NCBI RefSeq assembly: GCF_014306105.1 | Contig: NZ_JACRVF010000001.1 | Coordinates: 1,256,413-1,320,412, forward strand | Direction of reading: 5' to 3' | DNA length: 64,000 nt | Source of the DNA: Pontibacter cellulosilyticus | Lineage (GTDB): Bacteria; Bacteroidota; Bacteroidia; Cytophagales; Hymenobacteraceae | Shown: in pieces, positions 1 through 7,704 of the stretch | Numbering within the stretch: position 1 is the first letter of the stretch | How the letters are laid out: each line of letters starts with the position of its first letter | The notes under the pieces: generated by a model | What the model was told of the DNA's origin: nothing | Seen by the model: only the letters and a program-made list of their open reading frames with translations | Database searches by the model: none | Made by a program: the position numbers and the translations under genes

Positions 1-90
1 GCTACAGAGTATGAAGTGACAGAGACAGTTGTAGAATACGACACCACTACCCGAACTAAAACAGTGGATGTTGACGAAGAACAGAACTAA
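1..90 (+). CDS. C-terminal end of an unidentified protein (partial)
   Basis: An open frame enters from the left edge and stops with TAA at 88-90, directly before a strong terminator. The 29 visible residues are rich in Thr, Val, Glu and Asp and end in DVDEEQN. This is too little to assign a family. The low-complexity acidic tail would suit a periplasmic or surface protein, but that is a guess. Confidence 0.6.
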   Translation, partial: ATEYEVTETVVEYDTTTRTKTVDVDEEQN

Positions 91-104
91 CACTTAATAA
101 AGAG

Positions 105-150
105 TATAAACAAAAAGGAGCCGGCTTATGTCGGCTCCTTTTTGTTTATA
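105..150. terminator. Bidirectional intrinsic terminator
   Basis: A long, nearly perfect hairpin: an arm starting TATAAACAAAAAGG at 105 pairs with an arm ending CCTTTTTGTTTATA at 150, around a short GC-rich top. A- and T-runs on the two sides let it stop both the partial + gene to the left and any antisense transcript. It lies between convergent genes. Confidence 0.85.
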
Positions 151-193
151 CCTGCTGCTACTTAACCTGCAACAGTTATACTTTTTGTATGTG

Positions 194-1348
194 CTACTTT
201 AACGGTTTCAGGTGAAGTATTTTACCGTTGCTCTGGTCTGTAAGCACATAGATGGTACCGTCTGGTGCCTGTTCCACATCACGTACCCGCACATTTAACG
301 GTATACGCTCTACCTCTTCTGCTTTCTCACCTTTTACCTGTACCCGTACAATACCAGAACTGGTAAGCCCGCCAATAAGGCCACTGCCCTGCCAAGCCGG
401 AAAAGTTTTGCCGGTATAAAAAATCATTCCTGAAGGAGAAATGGTAGGAGTCCAGTGTATGACCGCATCGGCAAACTCTGGGCGGGTAGGCGGATTGGGA
501 ATATCAGAGCCATCATAGTTATCGCCCCAGCTAACTACAGGCCAGCCGTAGTTACGGCCTGCTACCGGCTGGTTTAGTTCATCTCCTCCCATCGGTCCCA
601 TTTCTACAATCCAGAGTTTCTTGGAAGAAGGATCAATGGCGGCGGCTTCGATATTGCGATGACCATAAGACCATATCTCGTCTTCTGCGTTCTGCTGTTT
701 TACAAATGGATTGTCTTTAGGTATAGAGCCATCTGGGTTTATGCGCACAATAGTACCCAGGTGGTTCGATAGATTTTGTGCCGGTTCAAACTTAAATCGC
801 TCTCCCAAAGTCAGGAATACGTGTCCGTCAGGTGAAAACACGATACGGCCGCCGAAGTGGTTCGGCCCTTCTACTTTTGGCTTTTGACTAAAGATGACTT
901 TAAAATCCTTTAGCTCGTTGCCCTCCAGTTTACCACGGCCCAAGGCAGTAGAAGCCGTACCGTTTTCTCCGGGCTCGGCAAACGAAAGATACACCAGGCG
1001 GTTCTGCTTAAAATTGGGGTCTAGTGCAACATCTAACATGCCACCTTGCCCTTGAGAAAACACCTCTGGCGTTCCTGTTAACGGCTCCGAAAGTTTATTA
1101 TTCTTATCTAGTATGCGAAGAGTGCCTTGCCGCTCTGTTACAAGCAAACGGCCATCTGGCAAAAAAGCCATTCCCCAAGGGTGATTCAGGTTATCAGCTA
1201 AGGTTTCTACTTTAATATCGCCGGCTTTTGTACGAACTGTAGACTTCTGTGCACTGACCTGACCTACTAAAAGTAAGAAAGCGATTACACTCAATGTTAG
1301 CCGAAGAAAGCTAGTAAAAGAGGTATGATAAATTGTTTTCATAGTCAT
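194..1348 (-). CDS. PQQ-dependent sugar dehydrogenase family protein (GSDH fold), secreted
   Basis: 384 aa. The N-terminus is a Sec signal (hydrophobic core FLRLTLSVIAFLLLVGQ, then VSA-Q). The mature protein opens with NHPWGMAFLPDGRLLVTERQG, the signature of the glucose/sorbosone dehydrogenase six-bladed propeller, followed by GGMLDVALDPNF, NHFGGRIVFSPDGHVFLTLGER, GHRN and GGDELN, typical of blades carrying PQQ and Ca2+ ligands. The family oxidises aldose sugars in the periplasm using PQQ; the true substrate cannot be read from sequence, and many Bacteroidota members have no proven activity. Length is usual. It is monocistronic. An alternative start two codons in (MKTIYH) is equally plausible. 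Confidence 0.85.
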   Translation of the reverse strand: MTMKTIYHTSFTSFLRLTLSVIAFLLLVGQVSAQKSTVRTKAGDIKVETLADNLNHPWGMAFLPDGRLLVTERQGTLRILDKNNKLSEPLTGTPEVFSQGQGGMLDVALDPNFKQNRLVYLSFAEPGENGTASTALGRGKLEGNELKDFKVIFSQKPKVEGPNHFGGRIVFSPDGHVFLTLGERFKFEPAQNLSNHLGTIVRINPDGSIPKDNPFVKQQNAEDEIWSYGHRNIEAAAIDPSSKKLWIVEMGPMGGDELNQPVAGRNYGWPVVSWGDNYDGSDIPNPPTRPEFADAVIHWTPTISPSGMIFYTGKTFPAWQGSGLIGGLTSSGIVRVQVKGEKAEEVERIPLNVRVRDVEQAPDGTIYVLTDQSNGKILHLKPLK

Positions 1349-1641
1349 TCTGATTGAAGTTATACTTATAAAAGTAACGAAGTTGGGGCCTTGATGTTTG
1401 AGCCGATCAGAAAAGGCGCATAGTTTCAGATAAGACTTCTATTACTTTTAAGAAAAGACTTAGCTCAGACTTAAGCAGTTCATGGTTAACTGTTGCCAGT
1501 TAAATCAGCGTAGTTTTAAACCGAGTCAGTGCTTCTGTATACCTATACCGCTTGCCACACGTACCAATAACATTCTTGCTGTAGGCGCAGCAAACATACT
1601 CGCTCAACTACGGTTACTCATACATACAAAAAGGAAATGCT

Positions 1642-2574
1642 ATGCAAGAATCTAAACAGTTTGAGTTCAGCAACGCCACCTCAGACCTGGTACGGGTTGT
1701 AAACGAGTACTGGGAAAAGTTTATCTTTCTGCTGCCAAACATACTCATTGCCCTCCTCATCTTCTTCGTGTTTCTCTGGCTGGCTTCGAAGGTAAGAGCT
1801 ATCATGCAAAGCAGGCTTAACAGCAAGTCCAAGGATCAGATAACAGCCGATTACCTGGCATTGATATCGAAATGGATTGTGCTGATAGTCGGTATTCTGT
1901 TGGTGTTGCAGACGCTGGGACTAAGCGCTGTGGCAGGCGGCATACTGGCCGGCGCTGGCGTATCGGCGCTGGTTATAGGATTCGCTTTCAAAGACATTGC
2001 GGAAAACTTCCTGGCTGGGCTTATCCTCGCCTTCAATCGCCCCTTCGAATTAGGCGACTCCATTGAGGTGACTGAAATAGTGGGTAAAGTAAAGGCACTA
2101 AACCTGCGCACCACCCACATCAGAACCTTCGACAGCCGAGATGTTTTCATCCCTAACGGCACTATCCTTACCTCCAATGTTGTAAACTTAACTGCTAACG
2201 GACTTATTCGCAGTGACTTTGTGGTTGGGATAGACTATAACGACAACATACAGGATGCTATTGATCTTATTGAGCGCATAGCCAAAAGTGTGGAGGGTGT
2301 ACTGCAAAAAGACCCTCCATATGCCACTGTGGATGAACTAGGTGTAAGTACCGTAAACATCAAAGTGTTCTTTTGGGCTGAAACAGATGATTATAAGAAA
2401 GGCCTAGTGCTATTAAAAGGACGCGTAATGCAGGAAGTAACCAAGGCATTACTCGGCAACGGTTTCGGTTTGCCAGCCGACATACAGGAGCTGAAACTGT
2501 ACGACTACCAAAAGACCTTGCCGGTAGAATTAGTTAACGGCCCCAAAGAGCAGCATCCGGCGCAGGACGCTTAG
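1642..2574 (+). CDS. MscS-family small-conductance mechanosensitive channel
   Basis: 310 aa. Three hydrophobic segments (about residues 25-48, 68-88, 92-115) are followed by the pore-helix signature GAGVSALVIGFAFKDIAEN and then FLAGLILAFNRPFELGD at the start of the cytoplasmic beta domain. RTFDSRDVFIPNG is the conserved middle-domain stretch. Such channels open under membrane tension to release osmolytes during hypo-osmotic shock. An AAAAAGGAA ribosome-binding site lies a few bases before the ATG. It appears monocistronic, with a small hairpin after the stop. Confidence 0.93.
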   Translation: MQESKQFEFSNATSDLVRVVNEYWEKFIFLLPNILIALLIFFVFLWLASKVRAIMQSRLNSKSKDQITADYLALISKWIVLIVGILLVLQTLGLSAVAGGILAGAGVSALVIGFAFKDIAENFLAGLILAFNRPFELGDSIEVTEIVGKVKALNLRTTHIRTFDSRDVFIPNGTILTSNVVNLTANGLIRSDFVVGIDYNDNIQDAIDLIERIAKSVEGVLQKDPPYATVDELGVSTVNIKVFFWAETDDYKKGLVLLKGRVMQEVTKALLGNGFGLPADIQELKLYDYQKTLPVELVNGPKEQHPAQDA

Positions 2575-2599
2575 ACTTTAGATATAACTTAATAGCTGT

Positions 2600-2634
2600 A
2601 CCTCCTACTATTTGTTAATAGTAGCAGGAATTTG
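2600..2634 (+). terminator. Weak hairpin after the MscS gene
   Basis: CTACTATT at 2605-2612 pairs with AATAGTAG at 2617-2624 over a 4-nt loop, and the sequence continues AGGAATTT. It has little GC, so it is only a modest terminator candidate. Confidence 0.4.
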
Positions 2635-2804
2635 ATGGCAAAGCTTAGAAATATAAACCAAACTCGTCTTTTGATTAACAACAACTTGATGGGGAGCTTT
2701 CACATACCTCTTCCCCTGCTTTTTGAAGAGCCATTAATTTACATTGCTGTCTTTCTAGAGGTTATTTACCTCGGTCATTTTATGGGATATCAGGTATACA
2801 ATAA

Positions 2805-3698
2805 CTATCGATACAGATAGGTGTAGAACTTCTCCTGATACTCTTCTGTGCTCAGCATATTGTCTTTATTAAGATCCCAACGGGTAAATATTCCAGCCGC
2901 CATCTCATCGAAATAAACCTCTTTATTTTGGTTTTTATCCCAGTCATTAAAAAATTTTAGGCTGCTTATCCCGTTCTGAAATTCTTTAATATTCAAATTT
3001 CCATTACCGTTCTCGTCCCACTTACCCCAAGACTGATTCTGTACATCAAAGTCAGCAATAAACTTACTCCATTCAGCTTCAGAAATATCAGATCCGTTAT
3101 CCGTGTTTACCATTAGATACAAAATAGTGTTAAGCCATGGTTCATCAAACGAATATCCGTAAAACCAATCGTTATAGTTAAAGCCTAACTTATGCATGGC
3201 ATCACTAAATATTGGGTTATACAATGCATTGGTGAAAGGTTGTGCAAATGCTGTACTGTTTATATCCAACGCATACACATAAAAAGTCGCAGAATCTTTT
3301 GCTATATTCTTTCCATAGTCTTTTGCTTCAACCATCACGGTATATTTTCCTGTAGCGGCATGTTTGGGGATAAGATATTTCATACCGAACTGGTAGTTCC
3401 GAGCATCAATGTATGGATCAACATCAACATCTGATAAACTCCGGGTGCTACCATTAGGCTCAGTTAAGACAACCCGCACATTATCAACCCTTACATTATC
3501 AGTAATATCAGCAAACACAGAAATTACATCTATAAATAGTAAAGAGTCATTTGTTGCAGGCGCAAATAAGTTTACCTGCGGAGCCACAGTATCAGCAGAA
3601 ATGGGAACCGGCGTAGAATCATAATTATCACCATCGCATGACATGAAAGAGACGGAGAAGAGAAATAGGGAAGCCAAATAAATTGTTTTCATAGCCAT
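2805..3698 (-). CDS. EF-hand lipoprotein, tandem paralogue A
   Basis: 297 aa from the chosen start MAMKTIYLAS, which places a lipoprotein signal (hydrophobic stretch, lipobox SFMSC) right at the N-terminus; an upstream in-frame ATG at 3731 would add 11 residues before it. The acidic DGDNYD after the Cys suits surface export. The middle looks like a beta-sandwich (DTVAPQVNLFAP... YTVMVEAKDYGKN). The C-terminal third carries calcium-loop motifs: DENGNGNLNIKEF, DKNQNKEVYFDE and DLNKDNMLSTEEY. Probable calcium-binding cell-surface protein; partner unknown. It is closely related to the gene at 4198, with conserved upstream DNA, so the pair arose by tandem duplication. Confidence 0.75.
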   Translation of the reverse strand: MAMKTIYLASLFLFSVSFMSCDGDNYDSTPVPISADTVAPQVNLFAPATNDSLLFIDVISVFADITDNVRVDNVRVVLTEPNGSTRSLSDVDVDPYIDARNYQFGMKYLIPKHAATGKYTVMVEAKDYGKNIAKDSATFYVYALDINSTAFAQPFTNALYNPIFSDAMHKLGFNYNDWFYGYSFDEPWLNTILYLMVNTDNGSDISEAEWSKFIADFDVQNQSWGKWDENGNGNLNIKEFQNGISSLKFFNDWDKNQNKEVYFDEMAAGIFTRWDLNKDNMLSTEEYQEKFYTYLYR

Positions 3699-3880
3699 AG
3701 AATTATCAAAGAGAAAGACCATATACAACATAAACAGCCTTTGGCAGGGACTACTGGTGGCATTTAGTAGAGGGGGAGATGTTCTGATGCTGTAAACATC
3801 TTTTCGAAATACAAAGAGTTAAAAAGCCTCAAATCAGGTATCCTGCACGGATAGGAATTTTGAAAATGCTCAAAATTGAA
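3699..3880. repeat. Duplicated upstream segment, copy A (copy B about 5068-5236)
   Basis: The DNA upstream of both EF-hand lipoprotein genes is recognisably the same. Shared blocks include ATAAACAGCCTTT, CTCAAATCAGGTATCC and GGATAGGAATTTTGAAA. The duplication therefore took the promoter region with the gene. The remainder, 3881-4197, is AT-rich and I see no gene, RNA or clear repeat in it. Confidence 0.7.
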
Positions 3881-4197
3881 TAGATGTGTCACTCCCGTTG
3901 ATGATGGTGTACAAACTTTGAATTGCACAAGACCTGAAGGAATAAAAACAAAAAGAATATTGAATTACACGAAACAATCAAATCATAAAACATTATCACA
4001 CAACCTATTGCAACAAGGTCTATCATAAACCCTGATTTGGACAAACCCCAGTGACGATCCAGAAGTCGCGACTTGCTCTTATGAAAAGGTTTGCTGATTT
4101 AATAGCTCCGTGAGCAACTAACAAACAACTTTGAGTGCTAAATTCTATTTTAAAACAGCTCCCATTTCAAGAAACAGCTGACAGTTATGTATACTAA

Positions 4198-5067
4198 TTA
4201 GCGATACAGGTAAGTATAGAACTTCTCCAGGTATTCTTCCCTGTTCAGCATATTATCTTTATCGAAATCCCAATGGCCAAAGACTCCATTTGCAATTTCT
4301 TCTTCATTGATTATAGCATTTTTGTTCGAATCCCATTCATTAAATAAGTTTAGGCTCACTATTCCTTTTTGGAACTCAGCCTCATTTAAAGATCCATCAG
4401 TGTTTTCATCCCACATAGCCCAGGTCTGGTTTTTTATTCCGAAGTCTGCCATGAACGTATTCCATTCTGCTTCGGAAATAGGATATTGATCATCTTTAGA
4501 TATCATGAAATACAAAACTTGGCTTAACCAAAAGCTGTCGAATGCAATCCCCCTGTCATGAACGTTATAGCCAAACCAATCCAAGGGCTCATAATACATT
4601 GAAAACCTACGACTGAAGGCCCTGCCAAATTCAGACTTGCCTAACGCCGGTGCATGCATTGTAAACGTAAGGGAATCTTTTGACGCATTTTCCGCATGAT
4701 CTCCCGCTTCTACCACTACCGTATAGTTACCTGTGGCAGCACGTTTCTCAATGGGTAAGCTTATAGTCAAATCTATGAAAGCACGTCTTTTGAAACTTAT
4801 AACTTGCTCAAAAACCAAGTTTCTGGTACCATCAGGACTGGCTAGGTTAATCCGTGCATATTTAAGTCCTCTGTTGTCTTTTATTATAGCACTTATTTGA
4901 ACCCATTCAATTATTAAAAAAGTATCAGCGTCTGAAGTGGTCGTAACATTTAACACAGGGCTCTCTTTGTCTAACTCAGGCTCAACAATATCATCGTCAC
5001 CATCGCATGATATAAAGGAGACGGAGAGGAGAAAAAGGGAAGCCAAATAAATTATTTTCATAGCCAT
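4198..5067 (-). CDS. EF-hand lipoprotein, tandem paralogue B
   Basis: 289 aa, starting MAMKIIYLAS with lipobox SFISC followed by DGDDD. It has the same layout as its neighbour: an N-terminal beta-sandwich-like domain, then DENTDGSLNEAEF, DSNKNAIINEEE and DFDKDNMLNREEY loops. The two proteins share the start, the signal peptide, the YTVVVEAGDH-type segment and the C-terminus LEKFYTYLYR, while the middle has diverged. Calcium binding is inferred from the DxDxDG-like loops; several loop positions are non-canonical (Asn or Lys), so affinity is uncertain. Confidence 0.75.
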   Translation of the reverse strand: MAMKIIYLASLFLLSVSFISCDGDDDIVEPELDKESPVLNVTTTSDADTFLIIEWVQISAIIKDNRGLKYARINLASPDGTRNLVFEQVISFKRRAFIDLTISLPIEKRAATGNYTVVVEAGDHAENASKDSLTFTMHAPALGKSEFGRAFSRRFSMYYEPLDWFGYNVHDRGIAFDSFWLSQVLYFMISKDDQYPISEAEWNTFMADFGIKNQTWAMWDENTDGSLNEAEFQKGIVSLNLFNEWDSNKNAIINEEEIANGVFGHWDFDKDNMLNREEYLEKFYTYLYR

Positions 5068-5533
5068 AGAATTATGAAAGAGAAAGACCACATATAACAT
5101 AAACAGCCTTTTGCAGGAGCATTAAAAGAAGAGAAGGTTTGCAGATGCGGTACACAGCTTTCAAAGGTACAACTAACAAAAGCTCTCAAATCAGGTATCC
5201 AGCATGGATAGGAATTTTGAAACAGCTCAAAATTGTGTGGAAGTATAACTCTGATCAGGCTCGCACCTCGCCTCTACAGAAGTACAAACAAGATAAAAGT
5301 ATAGTAACTTATACGTTAACGACTAAAGTATAAATCACTAATAATCAGCACATAGCTTATATATTTATGGTATAAGCTATTTTAGAGGGCCTATGTAAAC
5401 TAATTTTGAGCGAAGTATAGAAAGGTAAGCTATAGCTACTGAGCATCCTGTTCATCTATTAATCTTGATTCTGATAATTTTCTCGTGCACGATTCGGACA
5501 AGTCGCAACCTGGCTACCAGAGGATTAACTTTC
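5068..5533. other. Intergenic region: copy B of the duplicated upstream segment, otherwise empty
   Basis: The first about 170 bp match the segment upstream of paralogue A. The rest is AT-rich. A 64-codon + frame at 5139-5333 lies in the duplicated DNA, has no family likeness and is not conserved in copy A, so I do not call it. Confidence 0.6.
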
Positions 5534-5814
5534 CCCTATACTTTCTCCCCAAATTTTGCTAAACTGCAACAGCAAAACCATACTTGACTAGAAGACAAAC
5601 AATGCCCCATACCCCTACCCCTGCCGTCACCCACTTCATCACCCTCTGGTGCTTCGGAACGTGCTAACTACCAGCTGTTTTTAACGGAACTGTGCGAGCT
5701 GTTGGGCTTGGAGAAGCCGCAGCTGGCTACCGACAAGGTGCACGAGGCGAGTTATAATTTTGAGCGGCCCGTGGTGTTTGATGACGGCGAGGGAAAGACC
5801 AGCACCGACTTCAT
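5534..5814 (+). pseudogene. Broken copy of the 5' end of the MmeI-like restriction-modification gene
   Basis: This stretch matches 7636-7926, from about 70 bp before the start codon through about codon 73 of the restriction-modification gene at 7705. The ATG is at 5602. An 11-bp deletion after CACCCTCTGG shifts the frame and gives a TAA about 21 codons in. Beyond 5814 the match ends abruptly. Scattered third-position differences show the copies have diverged for some time. It is a remnant with no coding capacity; whether the conserved upstream part still acts as a promoter is unknown. Confidence 0.85.
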
Positions 5815-5860
5815 CGTTCTTAAAGATAGATACATTCTCTTATCAACAAAAAGGTACTAC

Positions 5861-5923
5861 AAACTCAGAATGCCATAGACTATAGTATATGCCTGCATTT
5901 ATAGTCTATGGCATTCTGAGTTT
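5861..5923. terminator. Perfect 24-bp inverted repeat, likely terminator
   Basis: Arms 5861-5884 and 5900-5923 are exact reverse complements (AAACTCAGAATGCC... and ...GGCATTCTGAGTTT) around a 15-nt loop, with an A-run before and T-run after. It lies 40 bp past the stop of the lipoprotein gene on the minus strand, so termination is the simplest role. The perfection and the nearby duplication breakpoint would also fit a mobile-element end. Confidence 0.7.
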
Positions 5924-5965
5924 TTAATTCTACTGCTTTCTTAAGCAGCTTTACTTAGTTATTAT

Positions 5966-7336
5966 TTAGCGTCCTGTAGTAGATCCCGCATTAAGATTCT
6001 CATCTGCCGGTTGGCTCATCATCATCATTCTGGATGAAGAAACTACCAGTTCAGCAGCAATCGGAGTAACATCGATCTTAGCAACCCCAGCAAGTACGCG
6101 AGTGTTTGATTTGTCGTAAAACAAAGCGTAATCATCAGGTCCAGGTTCAATAACAGATGCACAAGCCATTGTTAGATCTGTAATACCCTCCGTAATTGGA
6201 TGCTGACGAATAGAGGCCGTTGGCAAAACATTAAGACCACAATCAACTGCTCCACCCGTATTACGAAGAACAGCACCAAGACTAATCAACAACTCATTCT
6301 CAACTGTTAACCCTGTAGCTGTATAAAACCCTTCATGTTCACCAATAAATACGATGCGGCCGCCTTCTGCAGCAAACTGTTTCAGTGCATTAACTTCAGC
6401 TACAGTATAAGACAACGTGGGTAACCATAGGAAAAGTGTTTTTACATTACTTGGTATATTTATAAGTGTACCTACCGAACTCGATACATTAGTTAATGTA
6501 AGACCATGCGATTGAATGCGTGAACGCAATACATTGAATGTTGTACTATTTACTGATCCACTGCAGCCACCATTATATGCAGTATTATGTCCGCAGTCAA
6601 ACCAGACTTCTGTGCCAGAGTTCCTAGGGCCGGCAGTTGTAAAGTTAACCAGGTTATCTATTAACCGTATGTTATTTGGATTGGCCATTGATAGATCAGA
6701 AAAAATATTCACATCATTAAACACTACTATATCACGGCCTGGCACCTGCACCCCATCATCATTTTTCTCTATTCTGAATTTGATTGGTAACGTTTGCCCT
6801 GCAACCAGTGCCATTACACCTGGAGCTACTGCTTTAGCCTGAGCACCGGTACTAACAACTGCAACATCAAAATAGCCCATTATTTGCTCTTCTACTTTAA
6901 CACTAACTCTATATGTCTGACCTGCTACAGCTCCCGATTCCTTAGTATTCCAATTAACTATATAGTGTTCGTTCTCCATGTCTATTCTTACTTTCTCAGC
7001 ACCACTACCATCTACAGTAAACAGAGTGTGTAACGGCGGCTCACAGGCAGGTGTAGCACAGATTTCTACAACAGGTGAAAGACTTGCATCAAACGTCCCA
7101 CTATAGGACGCACTTTCAACAATTGGCGCAAGGAAAAATAAGCCTTCCTCCTCAGTTACTTCGCCGATTTTAACTACTAAGGTTTCTGCTCTTGCATCTA
7201 AGTCCGGAGAAACCTCGTGATCACTATCATTCTGGCAACTGACAACTGTAAAAGCTGTACATATTGCTAATAAAAATAAAAGAAACGGGCCAATTGCCAG
7301 TTTACTAGTTTGCATACTTTTTTTAATCATTTTCAT
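5966..7336 (-). CDS. Lipoprotein with a C-terminal GATase/DUF4350-like domain, unknown function
   Basis: 456 aa. A signal anchor and lipobox (FTVVSC, followed by QNDSD) indicate a lipoprotein. Residues about 45-190 form beta-rich repeats (YRVSVKVEEQ, LPIKFRIEK). From about residue 200 the chain resembles a Rossmann-type amidotransferase-like fold: VKTLFLWLPTLSYTVAEV, LKQFAAEGGRIVFIGEHEGFY. No catalytic Cys-His pair is evident, so it is probably a binding rather than an enzymatic domain. It sits between the restriction-modification gene and that gene's broken 5' copy and may have entered with that rearrangement. Function unassigned. Confidence 0.7.
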   Translation of the reverse strand: MKMIKKSMQTSKLAIGPFLLFLLAICTAFTVVSCQNDSDHEVSPDLDARAETLVVKIGEVTEEEGLFFLAPIVESASYSGTFDASLSPVVEICATPACEPPLHTLFTVDGSGAEKVRIDMENEHYIVNWNTKESGAVAGQTYRVSVKVEEQIMGYFDVAVVSTGAQAKAVAPGVMALVAGQTLPIKFRIEKNDDGVQVPGRDIVVFNDVNIFSDLSMANPNNIRLIDNLVNFTTAGPRNSGTEVWFDCGHNTAYNGGCSGSVNSTTFNVLRSRIQSHGLTLTNVSSSVGTLINIPSNVKTLFLWLPTLSYTVAEVNALKQFAAEGGRIVFIGEHEGFYTATGLTVENELLISLGAVLRNTGGAVDCGLNVLPTASIRQHPITEGITDLTMACASVIEPGPDDYALFYDKSNTRVLAGVAKIDVTPIAAELVVSSSRMMMMSQPADENLNAGSTTGR

Positions 7337-7635
7337 AATGTTTAGGTTTTGGGTTAAAATGGTTTATGTACAATTGATTGAAAAAAATCATTAATAGAAA
7401 AATGATTAAATCATATGCAGTTGCTATGATAAATCCTTTACCTGGAGCATGATCAGTACAGTATTCTCTTTAAGTAAGCTTGACAAATATTTTGATTGAT
7501 ACGAAATTATATAACTATAGTAATAATAATTTATATTAAAAACATAAATTTAAATGTTAAAACATGATAACATGATGTATATATATGTTTATTATTAGTT
7601 AAGGAATATTCATATTTTTAATTTCATATTGTAAG
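7337..7635. other. AT-rich divergent intergenic region
   Basis: About 300 bp of markedly AT-rich DNA between the minus-strand lipoprotein gene and the plus-strand restriction-modification gene. It must hold both promoters. I see no confident -7/-33 pair, no gene and no RNA. The stretch from 7636 to the ATG is the part conserved in the pseudogene copy. Confidence 0.5.
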
Positions 7636-7704
7636 CCCTATATTTTCTCACCAAATTTTGCTAAACTGCAACAGTAAAATCATACTTGATTCAGAAAGCA
7701 AACA

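Noticed and set aside
2632..2820. 62-codon + frame between the MscS and EF-hand genes
   Set aside because: It runs into the antisense end of the EF-hand gene, starts inside a terminator-like hairpin and resembles no family.
5139..5333. 64-codon + frame upstream of EF-hand paralogue B
   Set aside because: It lies in the duplicated upstream DNA and is not open in the equivalent place of copy A.
7390..7420. ATGATTAAATCAT palindrome in the divergent AT-rich region as a regulon box
   Set aside because: The spacer is 3 bases and there is no partner box 22 bp away; AT-rich DNA makes such palindromes common.
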